This document shows, piece by piece, positions 12,214 through 23,138 of a DNA stretch of 64,000 nucleotides. This stretch comes from Xylona heveae TC161 (lineage: Eukaryota; Ascomycota; Xylonomycetes; Xylonales; Xylonaceae): positions 186,001 to 250,000 of the forward strand of contig NW_017264201.1 of NCBI RefSeq assembly GCF_001619985.1, given 5' to 3'. Both the position numbers and the translations under genes were made by a program. The notes beneath the pieces are model-generated. The model worked only from the letters and a program-made list of their open reading frames with translations, did no database searches and was not told where the DNA came from. Positions within the stretch are counted from its first letter, which is position 1. Each line of letters opens with the position of its first letter.

Positions 12214-13635
12214 ATGCTCTAAATTGTAGCTCGCTCGAGACAAGCTTCTGATTTCTGTAAATTCACCGGCTCATAATATCAAGGCCATCATCGGCCGCGT
12301 TTCCATTGAGCCCGGAAATTCATTTCCATGTCCCTGAGTTTGCGAGGCACTACTTCTCTGCACAACCATCTTCCTAGATAGTATATGAGCATTCCAGAGC
12401 TTTTGCTGGTAGAGAGCTCCAAAACTCCTGGACGTGTCCTATTTAGGGCCGACGCGCTAGACAGGACTTGACTGGACGTCTGAGCGAGGCATCCACACAT
12501 TAGCATCCGTCCTTACAATTCATCGCATTGGCTGCAAAGCGTAACGTAAACGATCTGGGACCGGGAAATGTCAGGTCCGCGCATGGTTTGGGCGGTAATG
12601 TGTATGATGCCGCAGAAGGTTGAGAAATATACCCCCGCATAATACCTGTTTGTGTGTAAGATACCTTAGATTTGTATGCGGATATATACTTAATATTAGG
12701 CTCTTCTTAGCTTTACCCGAAGTACATGCTAGTTACGGGAACCAAGATTTCGAATTTTCTACACTGCTTTACCTGGGAAATATATTATCTGCGAATCTGT
12801 AGAAAAATGAATGATGATGAAGATAAATTGTATAACTGTCACAGAGATGACACCCTCGCTCACACACGGCGCGCAATTCATGGAGGCTGTGGGACTAATA
12901 AAGAAGGTTTAAATATTTTCATTGGTTCCTTTTCGTAGGAGAATCTATGTGTGTATGTACAAGCATAACGGTCCGTAGGAATATGTACTAAGGCAGGAAT
13001 GTAAACTTGAGTAAAAGGTCTTCAAGTCTTACAGAGCGTCAAAAGCCGCTGTTTCTGGAGGGTCAATGAAGCGCGATATGTAAACCAGATGACGAATTCG
13101 GTGGTGTTGATCGCGTTAGATACAATCTGAAAAGAAAGTTTGCAGTGTGTAGTGATCGGGAAATTATTGAGTATGAAGAGCGAGAAGATTGAGTCGCTAC
13201 GTGGGGTATTCTTGCTGTGGGAAAGAAGTGATAAGATTTGCGAGAGATAGAAAGTGCGTGGATAGATGGATGGGTAGTCAAATTCGGGCAAGATGAAGGA
13301 TGATGTTGACTAGAAATCAGGGCAGTGTACCAGATGATTATTTTCAGGGTGAACTGTAGGGGGGGATGGGTAAAAAGGGAATATGATGTTGCCAGACATA
13401 AAGTGGTACGCATCGGCAGGCTATCGTGCTTGTTGAAAGAAGCTGCGGTTTTCGATGATAAATGGTCTGTGGCCCGGTAGATGCGCGAAAAAGTAAATGA
13501 TGACGGGAAGATAGGCGATTACGGTTTAGAATCGACCCTGAACTTTCGAGGAGGAGAGTCGTATCGAACGAATACGTGTCGGAAAGGTTAGGTTTGCTCG
13601 ATGGAGTCTAAGCTTGCGGCGCGAACTTTCCATTC
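12214..13635. other. intergenic between convergent genes, no gene seen
   Basis: This is the 3' side of both the Pga1-like gene and the SUZ12-like gene. Only short, featureless open frames occur. The part from about 12620 to 13420 is relatively A+T-rich. Confidence 0.5.
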
Positions 13636-16096
13636 TCACTCTGGAGGCCTTCTTTTCGAAGAGCAATATGAACAGAGCCAACCAGGTTCACGGTTCTCTA
13701 AGCCCGCACAAACAAGATGGAAATCTGGTTGGAGGCAGCCCTTCGATGTGTTAGTATAATCATGAATTTAACATGAGATAGAAAACTGGGTTTAGGCTTT
13801 TGGTAAAGTAAAATAAACAATCTAGACTCACAGGTTGAGAGCAGATGATAGCAGTATGGAAATCTTTTATGGTCTTGCCGCAGATACATTCCCCGTAGGC
13901 TGATCTTGTTCGAGCGGGGCGATTGTCGTTCGATAGCGCATCCGGTCCTGCAGGTGTGCCATCTAGCTCTTGTTTGACTCCATTTGGAGCTGGTGACTGA
14001 GACAATCCGGGAGTGGTTTTCTCCTTGCTGCTTCTGAGATGATATTGGCCTAAACGTAGATTACGCCGCGACAGCGGAGACTCCGTCACATCCGGTGCTT
14101 GTTGTGCAGCGCCAAGACTAATATCTTTTCCCTGGGCATTTGCTTCTTCATGGATGATACGCACGCATCGCAATATGACGGCCCCACCGATTGTGCCGCT
14201 TAATTTGAGCTTTGCACAGATTTTTGAGAACTCGACAAACCTCTCAGTGGTGCAAAGCCAAAGTTTGTTGGCTCGCACAAACCGCACCATTGCATCTGCA
14301 AAGTGTATGTTCCCACTCAATCCTTCTTCAAGCATATGCGCGTCCCAACGTTTGATGAATTCCTTCTCAGGATCGCTAACGTCGATAAAATCGTCTATGA
14401 CTTCGTCATGCTTGTGGATGAGCCATGCCTCATCAACATCGTCATCGCTCTCGCTGATTTCCTCCCCTTCGTTCAACATTCGCTTCGATGTCGTTCGGAA
14501 GAATCGGATACTAGGATCTGGTGCCGGAGGCACAACATACTTCTTCCGTCGCTTTGGGGGGATTTCTGGCACCTCATCGTCTTGCAGACCGCTCGGAGTC
14601 GAAGACATGCCTCTGCTGGCAGTTGTGCGAGACGGTCGACGAGTTGATGCGCGCTTCAAAGATCGCAAAGGAGTCTGACTGCCTCCGACCCAACTATGAT
14701 CACCTTCCAAGTATTTTTTCAAGTCAAAAGGACGACGAGGACGTTGCCAGTCCAGATCTTCAAGATATGCTGGCGTATTTATAAGAGTTTCGCGAAGGTC
14801 GTCATGAATGTTGACCTTCACGCTAACGTTTGCCTGATTGTCTGGCGCCTCCAGATTCACCACGTGCTCCAGATCAAACTTGAAGAGAGCATGTGAATTT
14901 CGCAAGTGAAAGGACAAATGTTCGAACGATGTCAAATTCTTGCCATGGCAGAACGGACAGTGATAGCCAGGAACACTCCACTCTTTCATCCTGAAGCCAT
15001 CCGTGGACGAGACCCAATCTCCGAACACATACGTGACTTCTACCTTGGAAGCTTCGCTCGCTCTGTCAGACACAGGTGTCGGAAATCGAATAGCTGGCGA
15101 GTCGCGGAGAAAGCTATTATATCTTTCAAGTGGAGTTTTTTGCTTATTCCACCCCATATCTACCAGAATTCCACAGTCGGATATTGGTTTGGCATCCTTG
15201 TACCGGCATGTTTCAAGCAGTGCGCCATCCTGTGGGCATTGGAGGAGATTTGGCCATTTTGCATAAAAAGCCTGTATGTCCTTCGTCTTTGCAGTCGCAT
15301 TCCTCTGTTCGGATTCTGTGTAGCGAAGGAGCGATTTTAATGCATCTTTCAAACGTCGAGAATCTTGTTCGAACCAAGTGCTCGAATCCATAGGGCTTAA
15401 AACGAGAACCATTGAATACGAACTAGCAGCGGACATCCTTCGGCGCTTGTTTTTTTCCACATTGACAAATAATTTTTCTACATTGATGTAGAAAGGTGTG
15501 TCAAGTTGGATTTGCAGGCCGTCGCTACCGATCTCCTTGTCTAAACCACCGATAGTTCCCGTTGTGGCATCTCGCACCACTGTCTTTTCTTTAGATCCGG
15601 TTGAGTCCACGATTCTCAATTGGACATGACACGGAATTTCAGACTTGAGGTCTGTCCTCCAGGCGCTCGCATTTTCCACGGTGTCTTTAGTCAGTTCTTT
15701 CATCACAATCCCTTTCAGATCAATCTTCAGGACTCTCTCGGTCTTGCGAAAATTGACATCATCCAAGATTTCTCGGGATGGAAGAGTCCACTTTGGCTTT
15801 TTTGCACCCGTTGCGCCAGACTGGTCGACCTTGATGGTATCTTCATCCTCAATTTTATATGCGGGCTCTGCTTTCCTCGTAAGCTGTTGCGCATGGGAGC
15901 GAAAGACCGTCCTCAAATTCCGTTGAAGAAAAGTCTGCTGACGATGCTCGTCAAGATCCGCATAAAATGCGGCATTACCGGCAAACTTTCTGCGGAACTC
16001 GCGCTCCTGTTGATCCACCATTGAATGATAAAGCCGCCGCCTGGGCAGTGCAGCCCCTCTCTTGCTTTGGTTTCGGCGTGGAAAAATTGGTAGCAA
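13636..16096 (-). CDS. SUZ12-like Polycomb protein: C2H2 zinc finger, VEFS box, C-terminal PHD-like finger
   Basis: The main exon is 16096..13832. A GTGAGT donor and a CTAAC-branched intron (13831..13741) lead to a last exon 13740..13636; total about 789 aa. Residues near 55-65 hold a FLQRNLRTVF motif like the conserved N-terminal motif of SUZ12 proteins. A C2H2 finger lies at about 376-400 (YHCPFCHGKN...FHLRNSH). The VEFS-box region is at about 525-650 (WDAHMLEEGL, KLWLCTTERFVEFSKICAKL). After splicing, the C-terminus reads CICGK...IICSQPGC...FHLVC...WLCSYC, which has the spacing of a PHD-type zinc finger. SUZ12 is the scaffold of Polycomb repressive complex 2, which methylates histone H3 Lys27. 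Several Eurotiales are reported to lack the methyltransferase, so the role here is open. An in-frame Met 25 codons in (MVDQQEREF) could be the true start. The VEFS assignment is firm; the PHD is inferred from one splice event. Confidence 0.85.
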
Positions 16097-16892
16097 GTAT
16101 GTGGAACGAAGTTCAACAGACCTTCGACTGGAGAATAGAACAATTCAAAACAAGGATCTAACGCCGTTTGAAAACTCCTCTTGGCCCAGGTAAGGAATGA
16201 CTGTATTCGGCTCCAGGCTTATCCTTCCTCAATTCCAAAGATGGCTATGCAAAGAGGAACGAAAACATTGAATTGAAAACCACCAGACGAGTTTCATGAG
16301 CAACCAAGCCAGTTCTTGAGCATAGACTTGACTGCACACTCATAATCCTTCCTGTTCTCAGAATTGTGAAATAGCCAACCAGAAGATGTCGTAGCAACGC
16401 GCTCAAAAGCCTGGACCAAACGCGTCAAAACAAGCGAAAGTAACGGGAAACAGTGAATGCCGTCATGATATATTGAAGCCAGAACATCAGCAACGTGAAA
16501 ATACTAGATCTGAAGCAAGTCAACTATCATTCTAAAATCAAATATTATGGCCCATCGTTCTCTAAAGTTAGGATATTCGCCAGGCTTCGCGGGCTGTGCT
16601 GGGAGCTCCTCTGCAGCTGGCCGCAAGCAAAGTGGGCACGTGATGCATATGCAAGATCAAGGGAATGACTAAGCGACAACGGGCAAAGAGCATCGGATAA
16701 AGTTTCCCCGGGTTCCGACGGACAATCCAAGAGTCATAGGTGGGATGCTTCATGTTCGGAATTCCTTTGTGCCAGGGAAGACCAGCTATTTCCGAGCTGT
16801 TGTCTGCTCCATTTCTGCTGAAACTAACATTTTCTCAGAATCAAAATTAACCATGATTGGCTCTACTGTCTACATAGCATAGACCTGGCATT
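16097..16892. promoter_or_regulatory. divergent promoter region, SUZ12-like / F-box-LRR genes
   Basis: About 800 bp separate the two divergent starts, so both promoters lie here. No gene or recognisable operator is visible. Confidence 0.5.
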
Positions 16893-19046
16893 GTGGAGAC
16901 AGCCCAGATGGCTCCCAGTCGTCACTCAGAAACATCTACGCGCGGCCGTCGCGCCAGCCGTTCCAAGGTTGTCTCGTACAAAGAACCCAGTTCTGATGAT
17001 GATTTCGATGACTCTGATGATTTTGATGATCATGGTCATTCAAATGGACCTACGCGCCGTTCATCCAATTTGAATGCCAGACAGACTACCAGAGCAACAA
17101 GAAGCGTCCGCGCACCTGCTCCACAGCCCCAGCAAACCTCTTCCCGACGCGGGGGCCGAGACCAAAGGGCTAATACCAGGGATAATGCTATTTCGAGCAC
17201 GAAAGGTTCAAGTCCAAGGAAGGCGGAATCACATTCAAAACATGGAGGGCATTCAAAAGCGTTCTCAATCACTAAACAGGAACATGACGGGCCTATCCCT
17301 CCATGGCAGACGCTTCCGTATCAGATACTTGTACAAATCTTCCAGTGTGCTTCTTATCCGCTCTATAACGATAGATTTCATCCAACGTCTTCCATCAAAT
17401 GGCTTCTCGATACGGCTCGTCTCTGCAAAGCGTTCGCCGAGCCTGCCTTAACGGCTCTATACCGCTCACCCCCTCTCCTTCCATCTGACAGACCGCACGG
17501 CTTGCTGAAGCTTCTGTCTGAATCACCTGATATTCATTCTTTCAATTACAATGTGAAAATCAAGAGACTCGAGGTTGAAGTTTACCAGACATTAGCCTAT
17601 ACAACCCCAGGTTTGGGTCACGTTGATCTGGGAGCGTTAATCCGGCACACGCCACAACTGATCGACCTTGAACTTTTCCACATCTCTGATAGACCGCCGT
17701 ACAGGGACCTTGGGACGGAAAGGGGCCTCAAATGGCTGTATCCCGACTCCCTCTTCTCGGCACTTGATGAATGTCAACGAAGTCTCGTCGTATGGCGATG
17801 GAACGCGAGGATGACTGGGCCAAAACAAGCCTTGCCTAATCTAAAATCAATACATCAAACTGTGCCGTTCAGAACGATCAGAGATCTTGCTTTTGTAAAC
17901 TATAACTCGTCCAAGCGCCGACCCAAAGATGCGCCAAATGATCCGGATGAAGCTGTACTCGCTGACGCACTCTCTGTTTTGCCTAATCTTAGGTGTCTTC
18001 ATTTCGAGATTTCTTCGATTGTGAACGGCAATCTGCTTCCGCTACTCCCAGTTAATCTTTCTCATCTTTCTTTTGTCAAGTGTACTTCTTTGACCTCTGA
18101 CGATTTGCAACCGTTTCTCATCAGCCACGGTCACCATCTCAAGGAGTTGATCCTTGATCACAACCAATCTCTTGATCTCGCTTTTCTGCCTACCCTTGCA
18201 TATTCATGCCCTCAGCTCGAGATCCTGAAAATGGATCTCACATTTTACAGCTCGCACTCTTTCTATCATGACTCAGAGCCGCTCTACGCCACACTCCTGG
18301 ATCAAGCCGAGATACCCACTTGGCCCAAAACGCTCCGTTGTATCGAACTGATACAACTCCGCAACTGGACTGCCGGATCAGCCGAAACTTTTTTCCAATC
18401 CCTACTGGACTCTGCCGCGGAGCTACCTGACCTCCGTAGGCTCGTCCTCAAAGTCATACTGCAGATCGGATGGCGCGACAGGGCCCGCTTCCGAGATCGG
18501 TGGATAGGCAAACTCAAACGGGCGTTTCTCAGACAATCCGACCCTCCAGATCCTAACTTGCGGTCACTACGCACGTTCAAGAAATGGAAAGAAGGGCAAA
18601 GGAGCTTCGATCATCACGGGCAAACATTGTTTGGGCAGTCAGAAACACCACATAACGGCGCCAAACCCGAGTCTGACAGTGACGCACCCCTCCTTTTGCG
18701 AAGAAAGAGTACCCGAATTGCTCAGCAGAACGAGGCGGCTGCCGTTGAGCTCTCGCAAGGAGACCGACCTCGTCGAAAGAAGCGCAAACTTCACCATGAG
18801 AGCGATAGCTCTGACGATGACGATTTCGGATCCGATTTGAGTAACTCCGAGTCTGATTCTGACGTTGCCGCAAAAGGAGAGAGCCATGTTCAGGGCATGT
18901 GTGAAGTAGTAGACATTCGGATTGACAACTTGCGCCCGGCAGAAGCGCAGTTCAATGAGAATGATTTCCTGGATTCAGAAGCTAGTGGAGATGAGGAGTG
19001 GGATGGGACAGATCGTGTACCTGGTGATGAAAGATACGCTTGGTAA
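16893..19046 (+). CDS. F-box / leucine-rich-repeat-like protein
   Basis: A single exon of 717 codons. The N-terminus (about 1-130) is disordered, with an acidic Asp/Ser patch and basic stretches that could be nuclear targeting signals. An F-box-like helix follows at about 133-180 (PPWQTLPYQILVQIFQCAS ... ARLCKAFAEPALTALYRSP). Then come irregular leucine-rich repeats (LPNLRCLHFEISS, LPVNLSHLSFVKC, HLKELILDHNQSL, CPQLEILKMDL) to about 530. The C-terminus is again charged and acidic, with a KKRK cluster. Such proteins usually act as substrate receptors of SCF (Skp1-cullin-F-box) ubiquitin ligases; the substrate cannot be read from sequence. The second Met (16908, MAPSRHSETS) has a better-looking start and would shorten the protein by five residues. 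I do not recognise a specific orthologue. Confidence 0.85.
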   Translation: METAQMAPSRHSETSTRGRRASRSKVVSYKEPSSDDDFDDSDDFDDHGHSNGPTRRSSNLNARQTTRATRSVRAPAPQPQQTSSRRGGRDQRANTRDNAISSTKGSSPRKAESHSKHGGHSKAFSITKQEHDGPIPPWQTLPYQILVQIFQCASYPLYNDRFHPTSSIKWLLDTARLCKAFAEPALTALYRSPPLLPSDRPHGLLKLLSESPDIHSFNYNVKIKRLEVEVYQTLAYTTPGLGHVDLGALIRHTPQLIDLELFHISDRPPYRDLGTERGLKWLYPDSLFSALDECQRSLVVWRWNARMTGPKQALPNLKSIHQTVPFRTIRDLAFVNYNSSKRRPKDAPNDPDEAVLADALSVLPNLRCLHFEISSIVNGNLLPLLPVNLSHLSFVKCTSLTSDDLQPFLISHGHHLKELILDHNQSLDLAFLPTLAYSCPQLEILKMDLTFYSSHSFYHDSEPLYATLLDQAEIPTWPKTLRCIELIQLRNWTAGSAETFFQSLLDSAAELPDLRRLVLKVILQIGWRDRARFRDRWIGKLKRAFLRQSDPPDPNLRSLRTFKKWKEGQRSFDHHGQTLFGQSETPHNGAKPESDSDAPLLLRRKSTRIAQQNEAAAVELSQGDRPRRKKRKLHHESDSSDDDDFGSDLSNSESDSDVAAKGESHVQGMCEVVDIRIDNLRPAEAQFNENDFLDSEASGDEEWDGTDRVPGDERYAW

Positions 19047-19996
19047 AAGTGATTTGTCTTTTTTTTTTTTGTTCTTTTACGATACAAATTTCGGGAACTG
19101 GGCGTTTATGGACGGTGGGATGGATCACTATTGGGACGATACCATGGAAGTTTACGCGTTTCTTTGATTGATCTTGCTCTGCTTTGAAAGAAAATCACCA
19201 TACATAGTTTCAATACGACGTTGAAGAATGGTTTGAAATGGTTGAATATGCGTGATTTATGAAATCTAGCGATGCAATTAAATATGCGGATTATAGTATG
19301 AGTAATCTATACTGGGAAAGTGAAGAGTTTGGATACAGAAGATCCACTGCCCTGAAGAATGCCAATGCTATGCCTGACCTGCCCTGCAGCCGACGCCGCG
19401 CACATCCTCCGATAATCCTAGCGGGGAACCTTTGATTTGGTCTCTTTCGCACGATAGCCTTGATATGATGACCAAACTGCAACAATTTCTACTGCCACTT
19501 CAGATAAGGACGGTGATGCGTTGTCATGCCGGGAGTTACTCAAACGACAGACTCATACTTGAGGACCGCAATTGCGCATATGCTATTGCATCGCGTCCCA
19601 GTGTCATTTCTGATGAGAGAGCTCCCCAAAATCCTCATGCGGCTTGTCTCGGATTGCCCTTTCGTCATTTTTGGGTCGGCATATGCAAGTTCAGTTCCGA
19701 AAAGTCCGTCAAGTTGCAGGACCGTGATGTTGTATCCAGATATATTGACCGATTGAGGATCAGAGCCCTCCTCAATGCCCATTGACTCTGCCTCTGTACA
19801 GGGATTTGTGAAATATACTTTGTTGAGAGGTGCAGGTCGCTTATAAGATGTTCGGCGTGTGTGATCAAGGCATCGCGTCTTAACACCGAAGCTGTCATTA
19901 TACCGTGCGTGAAGGGTATCTGTAGCACGCATGACGCGAAAAGAAACCCGTAGAGTAGCTATCATGCGTGATAGGAAAAAGAGGTCGCAGAGTCGC
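19047..19996. other. intergenic between convergent genes
   Basis: This stretch runs from the 3' end of the F-box/LRR gene to the 3' end of the SNARE gene. Overlapping open frames on both strands at 19432-19965 (about 117-141 codons) have no domain and no conserved-looking composition. I see no RNA gene. Confidence 0.45.
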
Positions 19997-20436
19997 TTAG
20001 ACGAACCAACTCACGATCCACCATAACAAGAGAACGGCTCCGACGATGATCGCCGCCAGTTTGAAGATCGCCACGCGGTTCCCGCTCTTCGCCATACGAC
20101 CGAGTCGGACGGCGCTGCCTTTGAGAGATGTGGAAAAGTTAGAGAATGTCTCATTCTAATATAGAAATGGGGAAATGATTAGTTCATTCACTTTGGAAAA
20201 GTAGAGTTGATACAAGGAGGTGGTCGCAGGATTGAAGAGTATCCAAGCTCCCGGGGGCTTGCAGTGGAAGGAAAAGTCAAGTCAAAGCAAACTAGACGTA
20301 CGGAGCTATCTATGAGATCATGGTTTCGCGCATTGTCGTAGATGTCAATGGTCACGCCTCGAAGCGCGGAGATCTTGTGGGACAGCTCATCGAGTCGCGA
20401 GTTATTTTGCCGTTCGCGCTCGTAGGCTTCGGACAT
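19997..20436 (-). CDS. SFT1: Sft1/Bet1-family Qc-SNARE
   Basis: Two exons, 20436..20302 and 20155..19997, separated by an intron with a GTACGT donor and TTAG acceptor. They encode 97 aa, the same length as yeast Sft1. The protein has a SNARE helix (residues about 15-70: RLDELSHKISALRGVTIDIY, then NETFSNFSTSLKGSAVRLG). It ends in a transmembrane anchor (IFKLAAIIVGAVLLLWWIVSWFV) with almost nothing after it, typical of a tail-anchored SNARE. Sft1 works in retrograde and intra-Golgi vesicle fusion. The close relative Bet1 is usually longer in filamentous fungi, which is why Sft1 is preferred. The gene diverges from the WW-domain gene. Confidence 0.85.
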
Positions 20437-21019
20437 GGCTGCTTATGTAGAATAAAACAGTAAGGTAGAGGGTTCTTGTTGTGCGTAATAGTGTAAACAC
20501 CACGAGATGATTCGATTTTGAGGAGCTGAAAGGAGGAACAGCTAGGTTGATGATGGAGATGGCGCTGTGGTACGGAAGATAGGGGTTTAAAGAGAAACAA
20601 CAGAGTTCACGCTGTCGGCGGTTTAGACGAGTTGTCGCCTGGAGCAGCTGATAATACGGATGACGCATGCGTACGCACAGCCTCGTAGTGGCTGGTAACC
20701 AGATGGCGCAAGCCATGGATTTCACTCACTTATTATTCTTATCTCGTAAAAGAAATCATCACGGGATCCTGAGGTCTCATTTCCGTCGTGTTTGAGACTT
20801 TCTCTCAATTTTCTTTTATTAAGCTGTGGTGGGGAACTTTCTTCCTCTCACTTACACCTTTGTGTCACTCTGCGATAATACCGAGCTTCCTCGAACGGCA
20901 TCGAGCTGTCGCATTCCTACAACTCGAGATTCTTTTGATCGGGAATTTATTTTGTTTCGCCTCGAAGGCAACAATCAAAAAAGAATTTGGGGCTTTGATC
21001 TGATTTTTTACCCTTGACG
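20437..21019. promoter_or_regulatory. divergent promoter region, SNARE / WW-domain genes
   Basis: About 580 bp lie between two divergent starts. The + strand is T-rich near 20790-20870, as is common just upstream of fungal start codons. No specific site is assigned. Confidence 0.45.
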
Positions 21020-22463
21020 ATGGTTCAGGACACTGGAGCTGATGAGGCGGGGCCCTCAGAAGCCCCTCCCCCGCTGCCCGAGGGATGGTAAGGGTTCTAT
21101 GCATCTCTTCTTCACCTCCATGCTAATAAAAAGCGTATAGGACTGCGCAGTGGGAAGGCAAGACTAGAAAGTATTACTACGTCCAAATAAGCACAGGAGT
21201 TTCGCAATGGGAGGTCCCTACAGAACCCGCCCCGACAGTGCCAACGCCGGGTGGGACCCCGCAGCAGACCACCGATCCTTTCCAGAAACCCTCTGATCCA
21301 TTGCAATCGGCACCAGAGGCTGAGGCTGGAACAGCTAGAGGTTTCGAGGGTGGCTCTGAGCCTTATGGCCAAGATCGCGGGCTGGTATCGGTCAGTGAAT
21401 ACCGCAGCGGGCTGGAGGAGCGACAAGGATTAGTGCTAACTTCGACGGGGTTCAACAGGATCTGGCGACAAATATGATCTTTGGGAAGCAAAACAAGCAG
21501 AGCCACTCTGGTCTTGGTGGTCTCGCCAGCTCTTTCTTAGGTGGTCATGGCTCTCAAGGCTCTTCACAACAACAAAGCTCCCACAGCGGCGGTGGCCTGG
21601 TGGGGCAGATTGCAGGGAGCTTGCTCGGTGGTCACAAACCTCACGGTCAACAGCAGCAGCAGCAGCAGCAGCAACAAACTGCCTCATCAACTGGCCACTC
21701 GCAAAGCAATCTCATGGGGATCGCGGGAAGCATATTGGGGGGACATACTCCGGTAAGAACGACGTCTTGAGTCTCTTGTGTGCGGTCCCTGACATCTTGA
21801 TAATAGCAACATCAAAACCAACAATCCGGCTACGGATATTCATCTGGTGGCCACTCGACAAGCGGAGGCAGCGCATATACTGGCCAAGCTCCGCCTGCTC
21901 AATATCAACCCTCTGGCCAGCATAGCACCGGGACGACGCCAAGCCATTTTGGCTCATCCGGTACGTCGCAGCAGCACCATGGCGTGCAACAGTATGGCAC
22001 CACTTCTCAGCACGGATACGATGGAGGCTCTCAGTATGGTCAACCCTCCTCTGGGCCGTATAACCCACAGCAAGAGCACCAAGGTGGATTTGGCGGTCAT
22101 CACGGCCAAACATCTAGCCAATATGGTCAGCACGGTGGTTACGGTTCGCCTGCCTTGGGAGGAGGACACAATCAGCCATATGGGCACCAGCAGTCACAAC
22201 ATCAGTATCCACCGGCGCCTGGTACCGAGCCCTCGTACGGTCATAATCAGGCTTATTCCCAACAAGCGAGCTATGACTACCCGCCGCCGCCGCCATTGAG
22301 TTCTCACCCGCAACACCAAGGCGGTATGCCCGGTCAATATCCTCCCGGACATGGCGGATACTCTGAGCTTTCAGGTAATCAGCCCGGTCATGGCGGCTCC
22401 GGTTACGGGCAGGGTGGAGGCTACGGTAACTATGGAGGGCCGCCAGCTCCCGAGTGGCGCTAA
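21020..22463 (+). CDS. WW-domain protein with Gly/Gln/Ser/His-rich low-complexity tail
   Basis: Four exons: 21020..21087, 21141..21384, 21459..21752 and 21807..22463; about 420 aa. The WW domain is at about residues 18-52: LPEGW is split by intron 1, then TAQWEGKTRKYYYVQISTGVSQW and P. It carries both signature tryptophans and the central Tyr triplet. WW domains bind proline-rich peptides. The rest is low complexity: GLGGLASSFLGGHG-type repeats that recur as LVGQIAGSLLGGH and LMGIAGSILGGHT, a Gln-run at about 21651-21677, and then Gly/Tyr/Gln/His-rich sequence ending NYGGPPAPEWR. The composition is prion-like. No specific function can be claimed. Similar WW proteins of unknown function occur in Aspergillus-like fungi. 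Confidence 0.85.
21649..21677 (+). repeat. CAG/CAA microsatellite coding poly-Gln
   Basis: Ten or so glutamine codons in a row, mostly CAG, lie within exon 3 of the WW-domain gene. Such a run is expected to vary in length between strains. Confidence 0.9.
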
Positions 22464-23138
22464 AGGTGGTCAATATTTGACATTTCGAGATTGTTTCATT
22501 CTGCTTTATTTTTTTTTATTTCATTTTTTTTTTACTTTTTCCCTTTGTTCATGCCATTTGCAGTTTCATCCTCTTCTTGTGTGTCTAAATTTGGGCTATG
22601 AAGATACCGCTGAGATTAAAAGGTCGCAAGGTCGTAAGAGCAATCTATTACAATTTGGGTAATGAGCTTAATTCAGTTGATTTGCTGGTAACGTATTTTG
22701 ACGTTATTTATCGCCATTTCAAGAAATGAAACGACCTCGATTCAACTCCATCAATAACTGTAATTAAATAATTTGCTGTGAAATATATTCAAAGACTCTC
22801 AAGCCAGCAATATTCACCACAGAAGTTGATATTTGGCATCAAGTCATGAGCACTACACCCAGGTCCTCTATGAGTTCAACCCGCCAACTGTCGCTAGTAC
22901 GAATGCAGACTGTAGGGGGCTTCACAAAGACCATTCATGCACTCCTTGAGTCCGCATCGACTAGACCCAATCAAGCTAGTCTTCGATCGGCGCCGAGCAG
23001 TTCGTTCGTCCAAAAGTTTCGAAATTTCGCAAACCAAAAGGGAATCTCCGACTGCATTTATCAACAGGTCAACATTTACTTGAACCTACAGATATTTTTC
23101 ACAACGACATATTTTTGTCGTCCATTCGGTTTCCAAAG
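22464..23138. other. intergenic; BRX1 promoter
   Basis: This holds the WW-gene 3' region (T-rich at 22505-22545) and the BRX1 promoter/leader. A short upstream frame from 22846 overlaps the BRX1 start in another frame and shows no protein features. Confidence 0.45.

Noticed and set aside
19432-19965. Overlapping frames on both strands downstream of the SNARE gene
   Set aside because: No domain, no start context and no splice extension that adds conserved sequence.
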